Source: Bacteroidota bacterium (GTDB taxonomy: Bacteria > Bacteroidota > Ignavibacteria > UBA10030). Taken from it: 50,020 nt of DNA. The DNA lies in NCBI GenBank assembly GCA_025454835.1, contig JALONQ010000019.1, positions 1-50,020 of the forward strand. Direction: 5' to 3'. The notes under the pieces were generated by a model. It searched no databases. It saw only the letters and a program-made list of their open reading frames with translations, and was not told the DNA's origin. Every line of letters starts with the position of its first letter. The stretch's first letter is position 1. The translations under genes were made by a program, and so were the position numbers. Of the stretch, positions 43,029 through 50,020 are shown piece after piece.

Positions 43029-45200
43029 TCATCCGTGACGGGCTTCTCCCACGCTCCACACTTTTACTTTCGCGCGCTTTCCCTTGACGGACATCGATCC
43101 AAGCGGCGACAACCGACACCATTGGGGCTTTGCCAGTTCGTCCGCCGTCGCCCCTGAGATGAGCACCTGTCCGGGCGCCGCCGCACCGCACAGTCGGGAT
43201 CCGAGGTTCACCGTGTCACCGATGACCGTGAAGTCCATCCGGTCCGGGCTGCCCATCGCCCCCATCACCAACACGCCGGTATGGATGCCAATCCCGATCG
43301 ACACGACATCCCGGTCCTCGGGGGCCAAGGCCTCCGAAACCGAACGCTGGATCTCCAACGCCGCACGGACAGCACGCTCGGCCATCCCTTCTCCCTCGAA
43401 GACCGCGACAAGAGCATCGCCCACATATTTGTCGATATCGCCGCCGTGCCTTCGCACGACCCCCGCCTGCGCCGAGAGGATGGCGTTGAGCATACCTACC
43501 ACCCGCTCGGGTTCGACCCGTTCGGAATAGGCAGTGAAGCCGCGGATATCGGAGAAGAACACGGTCGCAGTCTTGCGCGCACCCCCGATGGCCACTCCGT
43601 CCAGCGCGCTCTTCCGGACGGCGTCGACGGTCCCTTGCGAAACGAACCGTTGCAGATGGAGCCGCTCACGCAACCCCCGGACCATGTCGTTGATGCGCCG
43701 CGCCAGCGTGCCGATCTCATCGAGCGTAGCAACGTGGGCTTGAACGGAAAGGTCACCGGCGCCGACGCGCGACGCCACTCGCTCGATCTCCTGTACCGGC
43801 CCGACGACGACGCGACGCATGAAGATGCGAAGCACCAGCCAGATGAGCAAGATCGTTCCACTTCCGACCACTGCCGAACGGACCTGATTCTCGCGGATCG
43901 TCCCGTTGATCGATGCCATCGACGTCGAGACCTCTACCGCGGCCCGTACACGGTGAGTCGAGCCGTGGCACGAATGGCAACGGGGCTCATTCGGGAGATG
44001 AACGATACGGACCATCCGTTCGGCCTCCCCCGTCCCCTCACGGAACTCAAGAGTGTCGCGGTCGTCGATCACCTGGCGGAGCTGTGCCCGCGTCCGGGGC
44101 GGCGGGTTCAGGAAGCGTTCGTGACCTTCCAGGTCGAACACGCGCAACGTCTGCAGCACCTGCTCGTTCCGCAACTCATCCATGAAGTAGCGCACCGACG
44201 TCGCGCGGCCGACAAGCATGATGCTTCGGAAACCCTCGTAGATCGACGTCTGCAGCGTCGCCGTGAATTCCCCTTCTGGATCGCGCGCGTAACGAGAGAG
44301 CGCACGGGAATCATAGTCCACGACGAGCACGCCCCGCATCGGGAACTTGCCTCCGTGACAGACCTGGCACCGCTCTTCGTTGACAAGAGGCGCCGACACG
44401 CGAACGCGCTCCCCCCGGTCTTCAACGACGTGCCGCGATGATGCGGGCCTCAGAAGTTCGGTGACCCTCTCTTCGGAGAGCTCTTCATCTTCAGCGCCGA
44501 AATGCAGAAAGCCAAGCCTATCATACACCTGCACCGACAGGACGCCAGGGATCGTCTCGGCCGCTTCAATCAGCGTATCGATCTGACCGCCATGGCCCCC
44601 GAGCATGATCGTTCGAAAGGCGATGGCGATTGAGTTTGTCAGCGTCGACGCCACGCCGCGCATGGCCGATCGGTCACCCATGGACCGAGCCACTGATGGA
44701 CGAAGTGCCACCTGCAGAACTCCGCGGAGGGGCTCCTTCGGATCATGACATCGCCAGCATTCCGGCCGGTTTGGCAGCGGCGCATACCGCGTCGCCACCG
44801 TGCCGCTGTCGGTGGGAACCATCGCCGAACGGAGCATGCCGGACCGCAGGACCTCGGGGATGATCGGATCATTGACGTCGGTATTGACCCCCTCGCCCTC
44901 TCGCAGAAAGACCTCGCGTCCGAATCGATCGTAGATCGTCACGTCGACGAACTCGACGTTGTTCCGGAGGTCGTTCACCAACTCGATGGCAAACGGCGAT
45001 TTGCCCGTCAGCATCACGTTGCGGATGCCGGCGGTCAGCGCTTCGGTCGAGATGCGCAGTTGATCGCGCTGCTGGGCGATGAGCGCCTCCGATTCCCGCT
45101 GGATCGAGAGAATGACATAGGTCCCGAACCCGATCACGAGCACGACGGTGATCAGGAGCAGGACCTTGAGCTCCAAACGGGATCGAATGGCTGACAGCAC
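43029..45200 (-). CDS. Tri-heme-c sensor adenylate cyclase with HAMP domain
   Basis: This 723-residue membrane protein links a periplasmic redox or ligand sensor to cAMP synthesis. Helices lie at 10-31 and 443-461. Between them stand three similar modules, each with a heme-c motif: CWRCH (148), CQVCH (278) and CHSCH (408), exactly 130 residues apart. HAMP spans 462-515. The class III cyclase domain (543-718) has metal ligands D551 and D595, adenine-specific K591 and T658, and catalytic N665 and R669, so it should make cAMP. The start is a GTG; the promoter lies just upstream, leaving almost no leader. Confidence 0.93.
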   Translation of the reverse strand: MLSAIRSRLELKVLLLITVVLVIGFGTYVILSIQRESEALIAQQRDQLRISTEALTAGIRNVMLTGKSPFAIELVNDLRNNVEFVDVTIYDRFGREVFLREGEGVNTDVNDPIIPEVLRSGMLRSAMVPTDSGTVATRYAPLPNRPECWRCHDPKEPLRGVLQVALRPSVARSMGDRSAMRGVASTLTNSIAIAFRTIMLGGHGGQIDTLIEAAETIPGVLSVQVYDRLGFLHFGAEDEELSEERVTELLRPASSRHVVEDRGERVRVSAPLVNEERCQVCHGGKFPMRGVLVVDYDSRALSRYARDPEGEFTATLQTSIYEGFRSIMLVGRATSVRYFMDELRNEQVLQTLRVFDLEGHERFLNPPPRTRAQLRQVIDDRDTLEFREGTGEAERMVRIVHLPNEPRCHSCHGSTHRVRAAVEVSTSMASINGTIRENQVRSAVVGSGTILLIWLVLRIFMRRVVVGPVQEIERVASRVGAGDLSVQAHVATLDEIGTLARRINDMVRGLRERLHLQRFVSQGTVDAVRKSALDGVAIGGARKTATVFFSDIRGFTAYSERVEPERVVGMLNAILSAQAGVVRRHGGDIDKYVGDALVAVFEGEGMAERAVRAALEIQRSVSEALAPEDRDVVSIGIGIHTGVLVMGAMGSPDRMDFTVIGDTVNLGSRLCGAAAPGQVLISGATADELAKPQWCRLSPLGSMSVKGKRAKVKVWSVGEARHG

Positions 45201-45203
45201 TCG

Positions 45204-45235
45204 ATAATCTAGGGAGAAGTCGGCCCCTTCTCAAG
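45204..45235 (-). promoter_or_regulatory. Promoter of the heme-cyclase gene, near-leaderless
   Basis: On the minus strand CTTG (45232-45235) is followed after 20 bp by TAGATTAT (45204-45211). GAGAAG (45214-45219) and CTTCTC (45227-45232) form an inverted repeat in the spacer. The GTG start at 45200 lies only 3 bases past the -7 box, so transcription would begin at or within the start codon, or translation begins further in. Confidence 0.42.
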
Positions 45236-45265
45236 CGCGGGAATGGCCCCAAGGACACCTGCCGC

Positions 45266-45314
45266 GTGGAGGCCGGACAGCACGCTGGGGCCTCCACCCT
45301 GAAGGACCTTCAGG
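45266..45314 (-). terminator. Tandem hairpins at the end of the NAD(P)-binding gene
   Basis: CCTGAAGG and its exact complement flank one A at 45298-45314 and cover the stop codon. GTGGAGGCC (45266-45274) pairs exactly with GGCCTCCAC (45289-45297) around 14 bases. Together they separate this gene from the cyclase promoter 31 bp further on. No T-run follows, so factor-independent termination is uncertain. Confidence 0.45.
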
Positions 45315-45960
45315 CCTTCACGACGTGCAGGTTGAAATTGGGTGACTTGAGCACGCCCCACAGGCGCACCCACATCGGCAGGAGCTGTTCCGTCGCCCGC
45401 GCGTTGGTGATGTCGCCGAGGTCGATCACGTGTCTCCAGCCGAACCAATCGGTCAGGATCGTTCGCACCGTCGCCTTGGCCTGTGGGTCGTTCCCGCACA
45501 TGAACATGTCATGATCGCCCGGAATGAGCGACGGCTCGACCATCACCCGGCAGTTGACCGTGTTGAGCGTCTTCACGACCCGGGCTTCGGGAAAGGTTCG
45601 CTGGATCGTCTCACCCAGCGAATCAGTGTTGGAGATGAACAACGACGGCGGCATGCCCTTGGAGAAATCGAGCGGGTTTGAGATGTCGATCAGGACCTTG
45701 CCGGCCAACGATGCCGCCCCGGCGGCTCGCAGGGCGTCCAACGTTCCGTCCCCTTTGGTGCAGATGAACACGAGCTCTCCAAACGCGGCAGCGTCGGCGA
45801 ACGTCCCGGCCGAACCGCCGGCCCCTGCTGCCACCGCCCAGGCGGCCGCCTTGAGATTGTTCGCCGTTCGAGAACCCATGCGGACTTCGTGACCCGACTG
45901 TGCGAGCTTCGTGGCGATGGTCTCGCCGACCATGCCCGTCCCGAGTACGGCGATCTTCAT
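45310..45960 (-). CDS. NAD(P)-binding F420-reductase-like oxidoreductase
   Basis: This 216-residue protein opens with a Rossmann motif, VLGTGMVGETIATKLAQSGHEVRMGSRT. The Arg after the second strand suggests NADPH preference. LIDISNPLDF, VKTLNTVNCRVM and MFMCGNDPQAKATV match proteins annotated as NADPH-dependent F420 reductase-like or NAD(P)-binding. In organisms without F420 their substrate is not known. No F420 gene is visible here. It stands alone, 177 bp from the RDD gene. Confidence 0.82.
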   Translation of the reverse strand: MKIAVLGTGMVGETIATKLAQSGHEVRMGSRTANNLKAAAWAVAAGAGGSAGTFADAAAFGELVFICTKGDGTLDALRAAGAASLAGKVLIDISNPLDFSKGMPPSLFISNTDSLGETIQRTFPEARVVKTLNTVNCRVMVEPSLIPGDHDMFMCGNDPQAKATVRTILTDWFGWRHVIDLGDITNARATEQLLPMWVRLWGVLKSPNFNLHVVKA

Positions 45961-46087
45961 TGACGTTCTTCCCGGATTAAGGGTGGAAAGGTGGTGGTGG
46001 GTGGAGGTGTGACCAGATGAGCAGACGCTGAGGGAGGCAACATATTGTGCGATCTGATCCCCCCACCTCGGCAGGCCGAAAGCACGA

Positions 46088-46114
46088 ACGCGGGCGCTTG
46101 GAGGCCGCCCGCGT
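46088..46114 (-). terminator. Hairpin after the RDD gene
   Basis: ACGCGGGCG (46088-46096) pairs exactly with CGCCCGCGT (46106-46114) around 9 bases. It begins 23 bases after the RDD stop on the minus strand, followed by CGTGCTTTCGG. It fits a terminator in position and stem strength but has only a short T-run. Confidence 0.5.
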
Positions 46115-46137
46115 CGTCACAGGGGGTCACATCGCCG

Positions 46138-46641
46138 TCAGCGGTTCACGATCAGGCAACCCGCGATCATGTCGTGCAGTGCCTGCTTCTTCTCCGTGAA
46201 CGCCGCCAGGAGATACCCGACGCCAAGCGTCATGCCGGAGATGATCTTTGCGAAGTAGCGGCCAGTGGCGCGGCCGAACGAAAGCCGGTTTCCGGCAAGG
46301 TCAGTCACCTTGATACCTAAGGCCATCTTGCCGAGCGTCCCTTGATGTTTGGATGACTCCATCAGGGCGAAATAGAGCCACTGCCCCGCCGCAGCCAGCA
46401 ACCCGATCATGAGGTAACCGATGACGGCACTGATGACTGCGGGGATGATCTGTTCCTCGTCCTCGTTCATCGCGGTCATGACGATCCCGAAGCCCATGAC
46501 GATGAAGAACGGCAGAATGACGATCATGGCGACGATGCCGATGACGATCGAGTCGATCAGGTAGGCGGCAAAGCGCTTCCAGAAGCCGGCATAGGCCGGG
46601 GGCGGCGCGACGGCCGACACGGGTGTCGAGAGGGTATCCAT
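46138..46641 (-). CDS. RDD-family membrane protein
   Basis: This 167-residue protein has an RDD domain: a first helix with the Arg/Asp signature (GFWKRFAAYLIDSIVIGIVAMIVILPFF), a second hydrophobic segment (AVISAVIGYLMIGLLAAAGQWLYFAL), then TLGKMALGIKVTDLAG and RYFAKIISGMTLGVGYLLAAF, ending KKQALHDMIAGCLIV. Some family members act in sodium/proton exchange or as transport accessories, but most are untested. AAGGA precedes the ATG at 46641. The gene follows the DUF3109 gene by 68 bp. Confidence 0.88.
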   Translation of the reverse strand: MDTLSTPVSAVAPPPAYAGFWKRFAAYLIDSIVIGIVAMIVILPFFIVMGFGIVMTAMNEDEEQIIPAVISAVIGYLMIGLLAAAGQWLYFALMESSKHQGTLGKMALGIKVTDLAGNRLSFGRATGRYFAKIISGMTLGVGYLLAAFTEKKQALHDMIAGCLIVNR

Positions 46642-46709
46642 GACACGGTCCTTTAGATCGGTGGACGTTGCGAACACACGTTCAGAAGATCGGGCCCGGC
46701 GATCAGGAT

Positions 46710-47309
46710 TCACACGCTGCGAGCGGAACGTGACCTCCACTCGTCCAGCTCCTTGATCCCTTCTTCTCCCAGCATGAACTCGAGTTCTTCCCGACAGACC
46801 TCGGCTGGGGCAAAATGACCATCCTCGACGACACTGCAACAGACGGTCCGGTTCGTGAAATCCGGGTCGTCGACCGTAAGCACCCCATCGGAGATGGTCA
46901 GCGGAAAGGCCACACAGTAATACGGCTTCAGCGCGAATTTGTTCATCCCCTCGGCGACGGCCGCCTTCTGCAGGACACACCAGCCGCGTTGGTCAAGAAA
47001 GACGCATCCCCGCTCCGAGGTGGCCGTTCCCTCGCAGTGGCCAGACGGGAAATCGGCGTCCTCTTCGACCTCACCGCTGAACCAGCGGGCCGGGTCCTTG
47101 ACCTGGTCTTCATCCATGTGCCGGATGATCATGTCCGCATGCTGCAGGATCCGTTCCCGTTCCGTCGGATCCGCCCACACACCGTCACGGCAACAGTGGG
47201 CGTTGCAATTCCCCATCGAACAATGGCCCGCGAACTTGGGCTCGAAGAGGACCGGATCGACGGCCAGCGTGGGAAGATGGGCGAGGCGATGGGAGGAGAG
47301 GAGAAGCAT
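46710..47309 (-). CDS. DUF3109-family cysteine-rich protein
   Basis: This 199-residue protein carries many conserved cysteines: CSMGNCNAHCC near residue 30, HCEGT, GCVFLDQRGWCVLQKAAVAEG, PYYCVAFPL and RTVCCSVV. The pattern matches DUF3109, a family common in Bacteroidetes and relatives with a predicted metal or iron-sulfur site and no proven role. The start is uncertain, because family members normally begin shortly before the PKFAGHCSMGNC-like segment, so translation could start some codons after 47309. The next gene is an RDD protein. Confidence 0.8.
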   Translation of the reverse strand: MLLLSSHRLAHLPTLAVDPVLFEPKFAGHCSMGNCNAHCCRDGVWADPTERERILQHADMIIRHMDEDQVKDPARWFSGEVEEDADFPSGHCEGTATSERGCVFLDQRGWCVLQKAAVAEGMNKFALKPYYCVAFPLTISDGVLTVDDPDFTNRTVCCSVVEDGHFAPAEVCREELEFMLGEEGIKELDEWRSRSARSV

Positions 47310-47461
47310 GGCGGGGTTGCGATTGGCGATTGACGAATATCGAGTGAAGCTGGATGGTCTGTCGCTTTCAACGAAGCACCCGTGTGAGAGACCCGAGCGA
47401 ATCGACGATCGTCAATTCCCATCGGCGTCACCGGGTCCGAGATCGACAATTTCCTGGCTCT

Positions 47462-50020
47462 CTACTCGATATCAAAGTCCTTCTTCAGCCTCGCGATGAT
47501 CTGCAGGGCCTCGAGCGGGGTGATAACATTTGGATCGACGCCACGGAGCGCTTCGCGCAGCCGGTCTTCGCGCATCTCGAACAGGCTGATCTGCGGCGCG
47601 GGCGGAGAAGGAACCCGGCCCGACCGATGGGTCACCAGGTCGGAAGACTCAAGGTTCTTGAGGATCTCCGTCGCCCTCGACGTCAGTTCACCCGGCAGGC
47701 CGGCCATCTGCGCCACTTGAATGCCGTACGAGTGGTCGGCGAAGCCGGGAACAACTCGGTGCAGGAACACCACTTTGTCGCCATATTCTCGCACGTCGAC
47801 CTTGACATTCCGCACCCGGGGGAGGATCTGCGAGAGCTCGTTCAGCTCGTGATAGTGTGTTGCGAAAAGGGTCTTCGCCCCGATCCGCCCGTGGAGATAC
47901 TCCGTGAGCGCCCAGGCGATGCTGATCCCGTCGAACGTGCTCGTGCCTCGGCCGACCTCGTCGAGCAGGATCAGGCTGCGCTTCGTCGCCGTATTGACGA
48001 TATGTGCCGCCTCGTGCATCTCCACGAGGAACGTGCTCTCCCCTGCCGCAATGTTGTCGCTGGCACCGACACGCGTGTAGATGCGGTCGACGAGCCCGAC
48101 GCGGGCCGAGGCCGCGGGGACGAAGCTACCGATGTGCGCCAGAAGGACGATCAGCCCGACCTGCCGAAGATAGCTCGACTTGCCGCTCATGTTCGGACCG
48201 GTGATGATCAGGATCTGTGCCTCGTCCGGGTCGAGCCGGCAATCGTTCTCCTGATACGTCTCGCCCGGTGGGAGCAAGCGTTCGATGACGGGATGTCGAC
48301 CGCCGATGATCTCGAGCCCCATCGAAGCGTCGACCTCGGGACGGGCATAGCGCTGCTCGACGGCCGTTTGAGCGAGCGAGGAAAGGCAATCGAGCTGTGC
48401 CAGCCGGCGTGCGTTCTCCTGGATCTCATTCGCCGCGGCCGCCACCGCCTTGCGGAGCTCGTTGAACAGCTCGGCCTCGAGCTGCTGGATGCGCTCCTCG
48501 GCGCGCATCACCTTGTCCTCGTATTCCTTGAGGGCCGGCGTGATGTAGCGTTCGGCGTTGGTGAGCGTCTGCTTGCGCAGGTAGTCTGAAGGGACCTTGT
48601 CCTTGTGTGTGTTCGTGATCTCGAGGTAGTAGCCGAACACGTTGTTGAATCCCACCTTGAGCGATGTGATGCCCGTCCTTTCGCGCTCGGTCACCTGCAA
48701 CCGTGCGATCCAATCCTTGGCGCCGAACGCCACCGAGCGAAGCTCGTCCAGGTCGGCGTTGAACCCGGCCCGGATGACGCCGCCGTCGGCAAGCGTCGCG
48801 GGCGGCTCATCAACGACCGCGCCGGCGATCTGCGCGACCACACCCGTCAGCGGATCAAGCTTGGCGACCAGTTCCGTCAGCAACGTGGTCCGGAGCGCAG
48901 CGCCCGACTGAATGATCGCCGGGATCTTTTCGAGGGAGTGTCGGAGTGCGAGGATTTCGCGAGGTCCTGACCGGCCGGTGGCGATGCGGGCCAGCAAACG
49001 CTCCAGATCGCCCACGCCGGAGAGCAATTCCTGAAGCCCGATCCGCTGCCGGTCCTGGCTGACCAGCTCCGCCACGCCGTCAAGCCGGCGTTGGATGGGC
49101 TCCAATTGCTTCAACGGATGGTGGACCCATTGCTTGAGCATCCGTCCGCCCATCGGCGTGCAGGAGTGGTCAAGGACCGAGAAAAGGGAACCATCCGTGC
49201 CGCCCGACATCGCGGCGGTGATCTCGAGGTTCCGCTTCGTGGATGGGTCGAGGACGATCGTTTCAGCCAGATCGACGGCGACGACGCGACGAAGATGCGG
49301 GAGGTTGGACCGTTGGGTCTCTTGCAGGTAGTGCAGAACAGCCCCGGCCGCGACGACCCCCACGGTCAGGTCTTCCAGTCCGAAGCCCTTGAGGGATTGC
49401 GTCCTGAAGTGGGTGACCAAGGCCTCGTATCCGTAATCGCGATGGAAGACCCAATCATCAACGCGGGTCCGGAGCGCCTTCAGCGAAGCGAGCAAGGACG
49501 CCACAGCCGCGTCGTCTCGTTTCTGCACGAGGACCTCGGCAACGCCGAGGCCGGCGAGATGCTCGTTCAGGCGCGCCAGCGGCACTTCGGCGGCATAGAA
49601 TTCGCCGGTCGAGATGTCAACCCACGCGCACCCCGCGAGGTCCGCGCTTTGGGCCAACGGGCTCGAAAGAGCGATGGACGCCAGGAAGTTGTTCTGCGCA
49701 CGGTCGAGCACTTTGTCCGAGAAGGCCACGCCAGGCGTGACCACTTCGATCACGTCGCGCTTCACGATGCCCTTGGCGAACTTCGGGTCCTCGAGTTGTT
49801 CGCAGACCGCCACGCGGTAGCCAGCGCGCACGAGCTTCGGCAGGTAGGCCTCGAGCGCGTGGTGCGGGAAGCCCGCCAACGGCACTTCGCCAGCCGCACC
49901 ATTCCCCCGTTTCGTGAGCGTGATACCCAAGACGCGAGAGGTGATCTTCGCGTCCTCCTCGAAGGTCTCGAAGAAATCCCCCATCCGGAACAACAGGATG
50001 GTCTCGGGATGCTTCGCCTT
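47462..50020 (-). CDS. mutS: DNA mismatch repair protein MutS (5' end cut by window edge)
   Basis: At least 852 codons of MutS are visible, and the frame is open to the right edge (KAKHPETIL, then LFRMGDFFETF, the mismatch-binding Phe/Glu segment, normally within the first 40-50 residues). Only about 15-30 residues are missing. Further landmarks are the lever/clamp region, Walker A TGPNMSGKSSYLRQVG, the DNIAAGESTFLVEM signature and LLDEVGRGTSTFDG (Walker B), then FATHYHEL. It recognises mispairs and starts repair with MutL, which is not in the window. The gene ends 152 bp before the DUF3109 gene. Confidence 0.97.
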   Translation of the reverse strand, partial: KAKHPETILLFRMGDFFETFEEDAKITSRVLGITLTKRGNGAAGEVPLAGFPHHALEAYLPKLVRAGYRVAVCEQLEDPKFAKGIVKRDVIEVVTPGVAFSDKVLDRAQNNFLASIALSSPLAQSADLAGCAWVDISTGEFYAAEVPLARLNEHLAGLGVAEVLVQKRDDAAVASLLASLKALRTRVDDWVFHRDYGYEALVTHFRTQSLKGFGLEDLTVGVVAAGAVLHYLQETQRSNLPHLRRVVAVDLAETIVLDPSTKRNLEITAAMSGGTDGSLFSVLDHSCTPMGGRMLKQWVHHPLKQLEPIQRRLDGVAELVSQDRQRIGLQELLSGVGDLERLLARIATGRSGPREILALRHSLEKIPAIIQSGAALRTTLLTELVAKLDPLTGVVAQIAGAVVDEPPATLADGGVIRAGFNADLDELRSVAFGAKDWIARLQVTERERTGITSLKVGFNNVFGYYLEITNTHKDKVPSDYLRKQTLTNAERYITPALKEYEDKVMRAEERIQQLEAELFNELRKAVAAAANEIQENARRLAQLDCLSSLAQTAVEQRYARPEVDASMGLEIIGGRHPVIERLLPPGETYQENDCRLDPDEAQILIITGPNMSGKSSYLRQVGLIVLLAHIGSFVPAASARVGLVDRIYTRVGASDNIAAGESTFLVEMHEAAHIVNTATKRSLILLDEVGRGTSTFDGISIAWALTEYLHGRIGAKTLFATHYHELNELSQILPRVRNVKVDVREYGDKVVFLHRVVPGFADHSYGIQVAQMAGLPGELTSRATEILKNLESSDLVTHRSGRVPSPPAPQISLFEMREDRLREALRGVDPNVITPLEALQIIARLKKDFDIE

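Noticed and set aside
46642-46980. Upstream extension of the RDD frame
   Set aside because: It overlaps the DUF3109 gene in another frame. The ATG at 46641 has a ribosome binding site and the normal length.

Overview
The window is GC-rich, almost free of junk, and carries about 41 protein genes, nearly all on the minus strand. It looks like a chromosome segment of a high-GC member of the Bacteroidetes/Chlorobi (FCB) group, for example Kapabacteria, Ignavibacteria or Rhodothermia-like. The evidence is a full-length SprA translocon and a PorX regulator of the type IX secretion system (T9SS), a secreted protein ending in a T9SS sorting domain with an NPFNPST motif, and several promoters of the Bacteroidetes form (a -33 TTG box, 19-21 bp, then a TAnnTT -7 box). 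The taxonomic call is inference.

Layout. 1-436: a tRNA-Ser starts at the left edge. Its 5' end is duplicated 374 bp upstream, and a small GIY-YIG endonuclease gene lies between the copies. 499-5946: a hoxE-F-U-Y-H-W operon for a bidirectional NAD-linked [NiFe] hydrogenase (group 3d type) and its maturation protease. 6071-7982: a YbaK-type deacylase, a zinc-ribbon protein and an EamA transporter. 8022-10273: a T9SS-exported GHL10-like glycosidase and tRNA-Ser(UGA).

10325-22051 reads as one long minus-strand transcription unit. It starts at porX and runs through tsaE, tsaB, accD, arginase, panC and a sugar nucleotidyltransferase, then an envelope cassette (Wzi-like porin, HTTM membrane protein, NodB deacetylase, GT2, outer-membrane barrel). 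Most junctions overlap or are only a few bases apart. Just upstream are sprA and an overlapping lipoprotein gene. The T9SS regulator therefore shares a transcript with tRNA t6A modification, fatty-acid and CoA synthesis, and a surface-glycan cassette.

29947-35879: pdxH, a four-PAS hybrid histidine kinase, and a divergent lptF-lptG pair for lipopolysaccharide export. 36081-39694: a two-gene unit of unknown function (lipoprotein plus coiled-coil membrane protein) behind a promoter with a perfect 16-bp palindrome in its spacer, then the msrP/msrQ methionine sulfoxide repair system. 39944-45200: an orphan HerA-type ATPase, an RsbU-type phosphatase, and a membrane adenylate cyclase whose periplasmic part holds three tandem heme-c modules, with CxxCH motifs exactly 130 residues apart. 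45310-50020: an NAD(P)-binding protein, an RDD protein, a DUF3109 protein and mutS, which runs off the right edge.

The two most unusual items are the triple-heme adenylate cyclase and the GIY-YIG insertion that splits and rebuilds a tRNA-Ser gene. No CRISPR array, intact insertion sequence or prophage was seen.
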